Source of the DNA: an uncultured Prevotella sp.
GTDB lineage: Bacteria; Bacteroidota; Bacteroidia; Bacteroidales; Bacteroidaceae
NCBI GenBank assembly: GCA_947303825.1
Contig: CAMYZK010000175.1
Coordinates: 1 to 5,887 of the forward strand
Length of the DNA: 5,887 nucleotides
Direction: 5' to 3'
Positions 1-5,887 of this stretch are shown here, in pieces. The stretch's first letter is position 1. Every line of letters starts with the position of its first letter. Below the pieces are notes generated by a model. It was not told the DNA's origin. It saw only the letters and a program-made list of their open reading frames with translations, and made no database searches. Position numbers and translations under genes: made by a program.

Positions 1-383
1 CCCCACATCCAGTCGATGAGGGCGGGGAATCCACCTCGCTGGTTCATGTCCCATCCTTCTTCCTTATAGCTGAGGATGCGTCCTTTTGTAGTCCAGTGCA
101 GCAGATCGTTGCTCTCGGCCAGCCATGTCTCGTAGCCTCGACCGTCGGTGCCGTCCTTGCCATTGTAGCAGACGTAGGTCATCAGCCATTTGTCGCCCTC
201 GCGGAAGACGGTGGGACAGTCTATCTTGTGGTAGTTGTCTGTAGGGGCGACAACAAGGCCGAACTTATAGGGTGTGCGCACCTCGTTGTAGATGGCCTGC
301 ATCGTGGTGGCGGGGATGCTGTCGGCGGCAGAAGCACCGACCATACTGAAGAGCACCGTGAGCGTGAGGAGTATCTTCTTCAT
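1..383 (-). CDS. Exported GH43-like beta-propeller glycoside hydrolase, 3' part cut off by the window edge
   Basis: Only the first 127 codons are present; the frame is open to base 1. I read this frame directly from the sequence. The start is ATG at 383, 6 bp after the upstream gene's stop. Residues 1-19 form a typical Sec signal peptide (MKK, a hydrophobic stretch, then GASA before AD), so the product should leave the cytoplasm. The mature part looks like the first blades of a five-bladed beta-propeller of the GH43/GH32/GH130 type: KIDCPTVF at 53-60 (D55 is a candidate catalytic Asp, by analogy with the N-terminal Asp of GH43), GDKWLMTYV at 63-71, and the blade signature YETWLAESNDLLHW at 84-97 followed by GRIL. 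WDMNQRGGFPALIDW at 111-125 starts the next blade. Substrate cannot be read from this fragment. As last visible gene of a rhamnosidase operon, an arabinosidase or galactosidase type role on a pectic or similar glycan is an inference. The propeller fold is fairly sure, the family is not. Confidence 0.75.
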   Translation of the reverse strand, partial: MKKILLTLTVLFSMVGASAADSIPATTMQAIYNEVRTPYKFGLVVAPTDNYHKIDCPTVFREGDKWLMTYVCYNGKDGTDGRGYETWLAESNDLLHWTTKGRILSYKEEGWDMNQRGGFPALIDWMW

Positions 384-389
384 AATTTC

Positions 390-3137
390 TTATTTCTGGA
401 ACAGCCAGTCGACTTCGGTAGAGGGACCGTTGAGGGCGCAGTCGCGGCGCTTGATGTTGTCGCTAGTGAAGCCTGCCACCAAGATGATGCCTTTCGGCAG
501 ACGCAGGGTATGGCGACCAGCAGGGAGGCTGTCGGCATGGAGGTTTACCTTAGGCATCTGCTCGATGGCGATGGCATTGGTGAGTAGCGGCTCTGCCTGA
601 CCATACTCGTTGCCTGTGGCATCGGTCTCAAGCTTGGGAGGCTTGGCCCATTTGTGGTCATCGTCCTGGAAGAATCCCACAAGCACCTTGACAGGCTTGT
701 CGCACTCAAACTCGATGGTGGTGCCGACGATGCGGGTGGTGTCGCGGTTAAGGACGAGAGCCTGCAGGCCTACGAGTTCGGGAGCAAGGCTGTCTACCGG
801 TGTGTCGGTGCGGTTCTCAAAGAGGATGGCACCCTTTTTTAGAGTTAAGAGTTGAGAGTTAAGAGTTGAGAGTTGAGAGTTCTTCGACAAGCGAAGCGGC
901 TGAGCCGAGCAAAGAGTTAAGAGACTTTTGTTGAGGGTTAAGAGTTTGACCTCTGCTGGCTTGGCAGGAAGGATGAGCACGTCGGTCTGTGCTTGGGGCT
1001 TCTTCAGCTTCTCTCTGTTCTCTATCAGTGCTTCCAGCTCCTCTTCGTAGACAGGTAGCATGTCGGCCCATGTCTTATAGTTGCCGTTGTCGCCTCCTAT
1101 GGGAATACGGCGCTGTGCTGTCTGCATGGAGTTGGCATAGAGGTATGTGTCTTGTGTCAGCTTAACCAGCTTTCGCCACTCGTCAAGGCTTTTCTGCAGG
1201 AATCCCTCTGCCAAGTCAAGGAATCTTATGTCTTTACTCCACTTATAGTACAGTACCTGTTCGGCAGCCAGTACCTTCCACTCGAACGACATGGCAAAAC
1301 GCCAATAGCAGTCAATGTCGTTCTTTAGCCGTTCGAACTCCTCGCGATGCCGTGTGACGTGGTGTGCCACTTCTTCTATATATATTGCGGCATTGCCGGC
1401 ATCCACGGAACACTGCGTAGTGATGTCGAGCGGCAGCTCCCCTTTATGAGGCAGGTGTTTCCACTCCTTTTCTACATATTCTATAAGCTTCTCACCTTCG
1501 GGGCCGCAGCTCTCGTAGAAGCCTGGGTATATGTTGAACTTATAGGGGTTGACGAGCTGTGCCATTCTCATTCCCAGAAGCAGGGTCTGTCGATTGCCCT
1601 CGGTGATGCCGAAGCGTCGGAGCAGCTTGGGAGCCACTTCGCCTACACGGTCGTAGGCATTGAGAAGAATGCCTGCCACTTCCTCGGTGATGCCGTAGTA
1701 GTCGGCTAGCTCGCGCTGCCAGTAGGCTGCCTCAGAGGATGTGGGGACAGAGGAAGCGGTGACAGAGGAAGCGGGTGAACCGCTTCCCACAGTGCTGTTG
1801 CTATCGGCGTTCCAGGCGTAGCGGCCCCATGCTTTGTACCACATCCAGTCGCGGTCTATCTGTAACAGCCGTGAGCCATCGGCCAGCTTGTCGGCAGTGT
1901 AGGGCCAGTCCCAATATGAGGCCTGAGGATAGAGATGTAGCCCCTTGGAGTGATGCACGCGGTGCATGGCTCGTACTGCTTTCAGTATAAAGGCTGGCGA
2001 TGACCAGCGCCAGGGCTCAAGGTTGGCGAGTATATGTACGTTGTCGATGTGGATGGGGGCAGCAGCGGCCAGTTTGCGGTGGGTCTCGCCCCAGGATCCG
2101 CCAGGCTGGTAGGTAGTAAGGCTCTCTCCTGTGTATTTGTTCATCGTATAGATGTTTGGATAGAGGGGGAGCGATGCCTTCAGGACGGCGGGTCCGTCGG
2201 TATCGTGATTGCGCAGGATGATGGGTGGCGTGTCGGAGCGTCCGCTGGCTTTCAGACCGTCACGGATGCCTGGTATGATGGTCTCTGTCATCCACTTGAT
2301 GTCGTTGTCAAGACCCGACATAGCCTCTCCCAGGCAGACGAGAAAGCCCACCTTCGGATACTTCTCTACGAAAGCCGCAATCGACTTGCGCGTGTAGTCG
2401 CTGATGAGTGGAGTGATGGGACGGTTGCGGTCTTGCGTCTTCAGACCGTAATGGTCGGCAAAGGGTTTGCTTAAGATAATATTGTAAAACATCTGGATGA
2501 TGCGGATGCCCCTTCTGTCGGCCTCGTCAACGAGGAATCCGAACATTTCCTGGTTCAGCTGCATCGTCGCTTCGTCCACCTCTGGTGCGAAGGGATAGTC
2601 TTTCAGCCTTACGAGCGAGGCAAACGGGTGTCCGTTCCACAGGTAGACGGTGTTCATGTTGCACGAGGCCAGCATGTCCAGGTAGCGAGTCCATAGCTCC
2701 TTGTCGTAGAACCAAGGGAAGTTCTCGGGTGTATAGGGATACTCGTAGACGCGGTGCCCTGGCAGATACTCTGTCTTCTGCAAGCCTACGCATGCCCCGC
2801 GCATCACCATCTGTGGAGCCTCTGTCAGCGTTGTCAGCCCTTCCAGCGTCGAGTCTTCACGCAGAAGCTCCACCAGTCTGTTGGCTCCGTAGATGCATCC
2901 AGGGCCGTCGTTGCCAGTGATGGTGATGTTCTTCCCTTTGTGGGAGATGGTGAAGCCTTCGGGCTTGCCGACGTTGGCAGTGGTGATGGTGATGGTGAGG
3001 TTGGTGTCGAGTGTTTCGAGCCGCGAGGCGGCATAGGCAGCCTGCGGGGTAGTGCTCTTCACCTTTATCTTTGTTTTGCTGAAGACGGGTAGTGCGAGTA
3101 GCAGACAAAAGGTGAGGATGATGTTGCGATTGTTCAT
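390..3137 (-). CDS. Exported multidomain putative glycoside hydrolase (GH20/GH67-type N-domain plus TIM barrel), family unassigned
   Basis: A complete 915-residue protein from ATG at 3137 to TAA at 390-392. Residues 1-20 are a signal peptide (hydrophobic stretch to PVFS, then KTK); Cys11 is not in a good lipobox. Residues 22-110 match the accessory fold before GH20 and GH67 barrels (EGFTISHKGKNITITG, then GPGCIYGANRLVELL). A (beta/alpha)8 barrel follows; I place strands at about 113-118 (RGACVG), 161-169, 211-220, 263-272, 305-314, 328-337, 366-374 and 399-411. Glu271 (CLGEA) ends strand 4 and Glu374 (NLEPWRW) ends strand 7, so they are candidate catalytic residues. Residues 470-715 are mainly helical and 770-915 form a beta-sandwich. 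Two low-complexity in-frame insertions, at about 446-468 and 731-768, fall at the domain joints. The gene starts 3 bp after the rhamnosidase stop, so translational coupling is likely. An uronidase-like or exo-glycosidase activity on a rhamnose-containing glycan is possible but unproven. I do not recognise a named gene. Confidence 0.8.
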   Translation of the reverse strand: MNNRNIILTFCLLLALPVFSKTKIKVKSTTPQAAYAASRLETLDTNLTITITTANVGKPEGFTISHKGKNITITGNDGPGCIYGANRLVELLREDSTLEGLTTLTEAPQMVMRGACVGLQKTEYLPGHRVYEYPYTPENFPWFYDKELWTRYLDMLASCNMNTVYLWNGHPFASLVRLKDYPFAPEVDEATMQLNQEMFGFLVDEADRRGIRIIQMFYNIILSKPFADHYGLKTQDRNRPITPLISDYTRKSIAAFVEKYPKVGFLVCLGEAMSGLDNDIKWMTETIIPGIRDGLKASGRSDTPPIILRNHDTDGPAVLKASLPLYPNIYTMNKYTGESLTTYQPGGSWGETHRKLAAAAPIHIDNVHILANLEPWRWSSPAFILKAVRAMHRVHHSKGLHLYPQASYWDWPYTADKLADGSRLLQIDRDWMWYKAWGRYAWNADSNSTVGSGSPASSVTASSVPTSSEAAYWQRELADYYGITEEVAGILLNAYDRVGEVAPKLLRRFGITEGNRQTLLLGMRMAQLVNPYKFNIYPGFYESCGPEGEKLIEYVEKEWKHLPHKGELPLDITTQCSVDAGNAAIYIEEVAHHVTRHREEFERLKNDIDCYWRFAMSFEWKVLAAEQVLYYKWSKDIRFLDLAEGFLQKSLDEWRKLVKLTQDTYLYANSMQTAQRRIPIGGDNGNYKTWADMLPVYEEELEALIENREKLKKPQAQTDVLILPAKPAEVKLLTLNKSLLTLCSAQPLRLSKNSQLSTLNSQLLTLKKGAILFENRTDTPVDSLAPELVGLQALVLNRDTTRIVGTTIEFECDKPVKVLVGFFQDDDHKWAKPPKLETDATGNEYGQAEPLLTNAIAIEQMPKVNLHADSLPAGRHTLRLPKGIILVAGFTSDNIKRRDCALNGPSTEVDWLFQK
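834..947. repeat. Heptanucleotide repeat array around a palindromic core, translated inside the 915-residue enzyme
   Basis: On the + strand, six contiguous 7-bp units of consensus AGAGTTR fill 841-882 (last base A, G, A, G, G, C). A 30-bp core at 883-912 follows, then five decayed units at 913-947 (agagtta, agagact, tttgttg, agggtta, agagttt). The core has two adjacent inverted repeats: CTTCG (882-886) with CGAAG (892-896), and CGGC (897-900) with GCCG (904-907). The coding strand reads this as about 38 residues (731-768) rich in Leu, Ser, Thr, Asn and Gln, unlike the flanking sequence, placed between the helical domain and the C-terminal beta-sandwich. Repeats of this AACTCTTAACTCT type are, from memory, common between genes in Prevotella-like genomes; inside a gene they are odd. 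Confidence 0.9.
1731..1787. repeat. 15-bp tandem repeat ending in an inverted repeat, translated as a Ser-rich linker
   Basis: Two near-identical 15-bp units, GACAGAGGAAGCGGT (1746-1760) and GACAGAGGAAGCGGG (1761-1775), follow a diverged third at 1731-1745 (ctcagaggatgtggg). The last unit also forms an inverted repeat: GGAAGCGG (1767-1774) with CCGCTTCC (1780-1787) around a 5-nt loop. The coding strand gives the 5-residue repeats ASSVT and ASSVP in a Ser/Thr/Gly/Pro-rich stretch at residues 446-468. This joins the end of the TIM barrel (KAWGRYAWNAD) to the helical domain (AYWQRELADYYG), so it is probably a flexible linker. The 15-bp period keeps the frame whatever the copy number. Confidence 0.85.
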
Positions 3138-3140
3138 GGG

Positions 3141-5321
3141 TCAGAGGTTTATTGTTATCTCCTTGTTGGCAGGGATGTTGATACGTTGGTTGCCGAGGAT
3201 GAGGGTACCCTTGCCGCCGTCGCTGAAGACTTGTACGGTGAGGATATTGCAACGCTTGGAAGCGTTGCACACTGTAGTGTCGTTGCTGTTGCCGTAAAGC
3301 TCGGAGGCTTCACCCACTACGTTGCTGCCGTAAAGCTCTGCGGCTTCACCAGCTACTTTTACACGGATTTTTCCGAATGGGGTGGGCACCTCGCCCTCCA
3401 TCCATTCCAGTCCGCCGAGGACGGGTCGCACCTCATACTCCTGGTAGCCGGGCTTCGTTGGCTTAACGCCGAGGAAGTATCTGCCTATGATATATAGTGG
3501 TGAGGCTCCCCATGCGTGGCAGAGACTCTTGCCGTAGGGACGGCCGTACATGGCCAGGTGTTCTGTGCCGTGTTCTGCAGGGTTGTATTTTTCCCAGAAA
3601 GTGGTGGCTCCCTCGCGTAGCATGCCGCCCCAATAGGCTTTCATCTGAGGTAACACTTCTGCCTGCTGCCCCATCTGGCAGAGTGCTTCCAACTCGTAGA
3701 AGCGCATGTAGGGTGTGGTGATGGCAGGGATGTCGGCGTTCAGCAAGACGTTTTCCTGTATTTGTTTTTTCTCTTGCTCTGATGCAAAGTCGTAGAGAAT
3801 GGCGAACATGTTGGGGAACTTGGTTATCTGTGGGTTCAGCTGTCCGTCTTCGATGGCGTGGAGGTAGGCATGGGCTTCAGGGCTCCAGAAGACGGCCTTT
3901 GTCTTGGCGAGGAGGTCGGCCGACAGGCGGGCGTAGCGCTCGGACTCGGTGTGGGAGAACCGCACCGCACAGTAGGACATGGTGTCGAGGGCCTTGGCGA
4001 GGAGAAGCTGCTCGAAGCAGAGCGTACCGCGCTTGTGCATGGGGAAATCTACCCAGTCTATGAATATCCAGTCGTCGGCCTGTCCCTCTACCATGCCGTC
4101 TGTGTTAAGGCGCGAGAGACAGTAATCCATAAGGCTGACCATTTTCGGCCATAGTTCTCGGATGAAGACCGTATCGCCTGTATATTCATAGTAGTCTGCT
4201 ATTGACTTAAACCAATAGAACGTATAGTCCATAATGGTGTTGACGTGGGCTGTCACGGGATCTTTGCCTCGCAGCTGGCGTATGGTGCGCTTTACACATT
4301 CCGTGTCGAAGTGCAGGTAGTAGTTCATCAGGTAGCTCTGTATGGCATCGCCGCTCCACACCCATCGGTCGCGCTTGATGCCGTCCATGAAGAACTCCTG
4401 GGTGGTGAGCTCAAGTGTGTAGGCACTCACTTCCCATATTTTGTTCAGCTCGTCGTCACTGCAGCGGAAGGAGCCGCTTCTCTCTGGTGAGAAGGGTGCA
4501 TACTCCTCATACATGGCCAACAGGAAGTTGGCATTGCCTGTCGTCTCGACATATACATAGCGGAAGGCCTTGCTGCCAGGGTTACGATGTACAAGTCCAT
4601 TGCTGATGTGCACTCTGTCGAGTGTCTCACAGTGCTCCTTGTCAAGGGCTTCCTCACGGCTCTCACCATAATAGATGTGTACGGTGCCGCTGCCGGCGGG
4701 CTTGCGGAAGTCCAGGTGGCCGAAGGATTCCCGACCGAAGTCGTAGAGCATCCCCTTTTCCGCCTTTTCCTGATTCACAGGCAGCTTGTCGCGCCATCTC
4801 AGGCTGTATCGCGTGAGCGTGTCGCCAGCGTCATTGAAGTTCCACGAGCCGGCCGGCACATAGACACCCGAGCCATGGGCTACCCCCTGCTCGTCAATCC
4901 ATATCTTGTCCTCGTAGGTGACAAGCCACTGGCTGCTGCTCTTTATTGTTTTACCATCGACAAAGAGGGCTGGTGGCGACGTTTGGTTCCATACCTTGAA
5001 GGTCAGCGTATGCCTGCCTATGGGAACACGGATGCGGTGGCCCTCGTGGTAATCACTCTCTTCATACCAGATGGTCTCTGGCGATGCCATCTCGGAGAAG
5101 AGCTTACCGTCGAGCATGAAGTTGAACTCTCCTTCAGTCCAGACAGCGACTACCTCCTCCTGTTCCAAGTCCACCTCGTGGGTGAATACCACCGTGGGCC
5201 AGTGCGAGTCCTGTTTCCAGAAAGGTGGAAACATTGCCCCGCGCTCTGTGCGCCTGTTGTTGAACTTGTTGCCCAGCCAGACCTCGAAGTCACCAGGGTA
5301 CCATATCCATGTTGCTTTCAT
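3141..5321 (-). CDS. Alpha-L-rhamnosidase, GH78 type, without signal peptide
   Basis: A complete 726-residue protein, probably releasing terminal alpha-L-rhamnose from oligosaccharides or glycosides. Layout: N-terminal beta-sandwich at about 1-165; the beta domain of bacterial rhamnosidases at about 185-280 (LYDFGRESFGHLDF, FRYVYVE); the (alpha/alpha)6 catalytic barrel at about 281-620; a C-terminal beta domain from 621. Key motifs are DGIKRDRWVWSGD at 313-325, DDWIFIDW at 416-423, GATTFWEKY at 571-579 and SLCHAWGASP at 599-608. Glu577 fits the catalytic base of GH78. The first motif carries Arg where enzymes such as SaRha78A have the general-acid Glu (RDR, not RDE), so the acid is probably an Asp of this motif, as I recall for the Klebsiella KoRha group. 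The protein begins MKATWIWYPG, already in the first beta-strand, and the frame upstream reaches a stop at 5361-5363 with no other ATG, so no signal peptide exists and a cytoplasmic location is likely. A 12-residue tandem repeat plus palindromic segment (about 657-692) interrupts the C-terminal domain. Rhamnosidase assignment is strong; the natural substrate is unknown. Confidence 0.92.
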   Translation of the reverse strand: MKATWIWYPGDFEVWLGNKFNNRRTERGAMFPPFWKQDSHWPTVVFTHEVDLEQEEVVAVWTEGEFNFMLDGKLFSEMASPETIWYEESDYHEGHRIRVPIGRHTLTFKVWNQTSPPALFVDGKTIKSSSQWLVTYEDKIWIDEQGVAHGSGVYVPAGSWNFNDAGDTLTRYSLRWRDKLPVNQEKAEKGMLYDFGRESFGHLDFRKPAGSGTVHIYYGESREEALDKEHCETLDRVHISNGLVHRNPGSKAFRYVYVETTGNANFLLAMYEEYAPFSPERSGSFRCSDDELNKIWEVSAYTLELTTQEFFMDGIKRDRWVWSGDAIQSYLMNYYLHFDTECVKRTIRQLRGKDPVTAHVNTIMDYTFYWFKSIADYYEYTGDTVFIRELWPKMVSLMDYCLSRLNTDGMVEGQADDWIFIDWVDFPMHKRGTLCFEQLLLAKALDTMSYCAVRFSHTESERYARLSADLLAKTKAVFWSPEAHAYLHAIEDGQLNPQITKFPNMFAILYDFASEQEKKQIQENVLLNADIPAITTPYMRFYELEALCQMGQQAEVLPQMKAYWGGMLREGATTFWEKYNPAEHGTEHLAMYGRPYGKSLCHAWGASPLYIIGRYFLGVKPTKPGYQEYEVRPVLGGLEWMEGEVPTPFGKIRVKVAGEAAELYGSNVVGEASELYGNSNDTTVCNASKRCNILTVQVFSDGGKGTLILGNQRINIPANKEITINL
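3248..3280. repeat. Two adjacent perfect palindromes translated within the GH78 gene
   Basis: A perfect 10-bp inverted repeat lies at 3248-3269, with arms TGCAACGCTT and AAGCGTTGCA around GG. It overlaps by one base a second inverted repeat at 3269-3280, with arms ACACT and AGTGT around GT. The coding strand reads them as TTVCNASKRCN, directly after the 12-residue tandem repeat. Two Cys residues in a short loop, CNASKRC, result from the palindrome itself. In RNA both would form hairpins within the message. They are too far inside the gene (about 100 bp before its stop) to be its terminator, and there is no U-tract. They look like a short palindromic element inserted in frame. Confidence 0.8.
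3285..3356. repeat. 36-bp tandem duplication inside the GH78 gene (12-residue protein repeat)
   Basis: Two direct copies, 3285-3320 and 3321-3356, match at 30 of 36 positions. They encode VAGEAAELYGSN and then VVGEASELYGNS, at residues 657-680 of the rhamnosidase. The first copy runs straight on from the strand GKIRVK of the C-terminal beta domain, which seems to resume at ILTVQVF about 12 residues after the second copy. The duplication therefore looks like an expanded surface loop. The period is a multiple of three and preserves the frame. Confidence 0.88.
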
Positions 5322-5340
5322 AACCTTAGCTCTTTCTTGA
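5322..5340 (-). other. 19-bp gap between symporter and rhamnosidase genes
   Basis: This is the longest non-coding stretch in the window. On the coding strand it is purine-rich, with AAGG only 2 bases before the ATG at 5321, too close for an ordinary Shine-Dalgarno site; weak leaders are normal in Bacteroidota. There is no room for a promoter or terminator, which supports co-transcription of the two genes. Confidence 0.6.
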
Positions 5341-5887
5341 CTAAAGATGCTTGGCTTTTTTTACATCTTTGATTACTAAACTGAGAAGGAATCCGACGAG
5401 GAAGATGATAGTGGTGCCAAGCACGATGGCCAGGTACTCATGCAGGTGAGGGCCTGGCAGGTTCCATAGATTTGCCAAAGAGATCCATGCAATGACAATG
5501 ATGCCTGCGATGCAGCCTGCGAGTGCAGCGCCACGGCCGATGCGCCTTGGCAAGATGCCCAGTAGGAACAAGCCCAGCATGCCTCCTGAGAATATGCTCG
5601 ACAATATCCACCATGCATCGATGATGCTCTTCACGCCAAGCATCAGGATGGCCACGACGATGCCCAGCAAGCCGACGATGACGCTCGACAGGCGTAGCAC
5701 GAAGAGTCCGCTGCGCTCGGTCAGGTTTTTCCGTAGAGGCTTCACATAGTCGGTAAGGATAACCGTTGCTGCGCTGGTGACACTGGTCGATACGGTGCTC
5801 ATGCCCGCTGCGAAGATGCTGGCAATGAGCAGGCCGCGCAAGCCAACGGGCAGGCCGTTGACGATAAAGAAGGGGAATACATAGTCG
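5341..5887 (-). CDS. Sodium:solute symporter (SSS family), C-terminal part, 5' end beyond the window
   Basis: The last 181 residues of an inner-membrane Na+-coupled sugar or organic-acid importer; full SSS proteins have about 500 residues. The frame is open to the right edge, so an apparent TTG start at 5841 is internal: upstream codons read DYVFPFFIVNGLPVG, part of the family signature that continues GLRGLLIASIFAAGMST. Ser30 and Thr31 of the fragment match the Ser-Ser pair that binds the Na2 sodium in vSGLT and SiaT (family knowledge), followed by the usual Ser/Thr-rich stretch and an Asp (LTDYV). Five membrane segments are visible, at about 16-44, 61-83, 88-112, 119-141 and 150-172, and the tail KDVKKAKHL is basic, fitting a cytoplasmic end. 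It is the first gene in view of the operon, 19 bp before the rhamnosidase. It probably imports a mono- or oligosaccharide released by the exported enzymes, which the cytoplasmic rhamnosidase could then cut (inference). The cargo cannot be read from this part. Confidence 0.9.
   Translation of the reverse strand, partial: DYVFPFFIVNGLPVGLRGLLIASIFAAGMSTVSTSVTSAATVILTDYVKPLRKNLTERSGLFVLRLSSVIVGLLGIVVAILMLGVKSIIDAWWILSSIFSGGMLGLFLLGILPRRIGRGAALAGCIAGIIVIAWISLANLWNLPGPHLHEYLAIVLGTTIIFLVGFLLSLVIKDVKKAKHL

Larger units (their letters stand above)
1..5887 (-). other. Single operon segment: symporter, GH78, unassigned GH, GH43-like
   Basis: Four genes share one strand with gaps of 19, 3 and 6 bp. The rhamnosidase stop and the next start read TGA-CCC-ATG, so ribosomes probably re-initiate there. 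Two products have signal peptides, one is a membrane transporter and one lacks a signal peptide, which fits a stepwise pathway of trimming outside, import, and final cleavage inside. No SusC/SusD-like genes, sulfatases, lyases or regulators are seen, so whether this is a full polysaccharide utilization locus cannot be told from the window. Confidence 0.75.

Noticed and set aside
96..587. 163-codon open frame on the + strand
   Set aside because: Spans the junction of two minus-strand genes with signal peptide and propeller motifs; the + strand product has no recognisable features.
882..907. Stem-loops at 882-907 as a transcription terminator
   Set aside because: The stems are only 4-5 bp, lie in the middle of a gene, and have no following U-tract in the direction of transcription.
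1377..1385. TATATATAT run as a possible promoter element
   Set aside because: It encodes ordinary residues (IYI) inside the helical domain and has no partner element or gene start nearby.
2034..2474. 146-codon open frame on the + strand
   Set aside because: Antisense to the TIM barrel of the 915-residue enzyme, whose strand motifs are clearly real; no leader or family features.
3105..3107. Lipobox cysteine (Cys11) in the 915-residue enzyme's signal peptide
   Set aside because: The preceding residues LTF do not match the lipobox, and hydrophobic sequence continues after the Cys to a better cleavage site near residue 20.
3285..3356. 36-bp repeats as a CRISPR array
   Set aside because: There are only two copies, they are directly adjacent with no spacer, differ at six positions and sit inside a coding frame.
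4587..5372. 261-codon open frame on the + strand
   Set aside because: It lies wholly antisense to the GH78 N-terminal part and symporter end, has no recognisable domain, and follows from the codon bias of the real genes.
5341..5841. Symporter frame treated as a complete gene starting at 5841
   Set aside because: The codon at 5839-5841 is TTG in the middle of the conserved SSS signature, and the frame continues open to the window edge.

Overview
The window is a compact stretch of a carbohydrate-degradation operon, probably from a member of the Bacteroidales. The Prevotella/Bacteroides side is my best guess, from protein style, A-rich or absent Shine-Dalgarno leaders and the kind of simple repeats present; no marker gene confirms it. 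All four genes lie on the minus strand and are read from right to left. Nearly every base is coding: the gaps are 19, 3 and 6 bp, with no promoter or terminator visible, so promoter and operon ends should lie outside the window.

Layout in transcription order. (1) 5887-5341: C-terminal 181 residues of a sodium:solute symporter (SSS family), 5' end cut by the window edge. (2) 5321-3141: a complete 726-residue GH78-type alpha-L-rhamnosidase with no signal peptide. (3) 3137-390: a complete 915-residue exported putative glycoside hydrolase with a GH20/GH67-type N-terminal accessory domain, a (beta/alpha)8 barrel, a helical domain and a C-terminal beta-sandwich; I cannot assign it to a numbered family. 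(4) 383-1: the first 127 residues of an exported GH43-like beta-propeller enzyme, running off the left edge.

Together they suggest breakdown of a rhamnose-containing plant glycan such as a pectin side chain or decorated glycoside (inference). Exported enzymes would trim it in the periplasm or at the surface, the symporter would import a small product, and the rhamnosidase without a signal peptide could cut it in the cytoplasm. No SusC/SusD pair or regulator is in view.

The unusual feature is not an extra gene. Three repeat-rich, palindrome-bearing segments sit inside the two complete enzyme genes and are translated in frame: a heptanucleotide array around a palindromic core (834-947), a 15-bp tandem repeat ending in a hairpin (1731-1787), and a 36-bp tandem duplication beside two adjacent palindromes (3248-3356). 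Each looks like a low-complexity insertion at a domain boundary or in a surface loop. The heptamer array could also act as an on/off slippage switch, since gain or loss of one unit would remove the enzyme's C-terminal domain.
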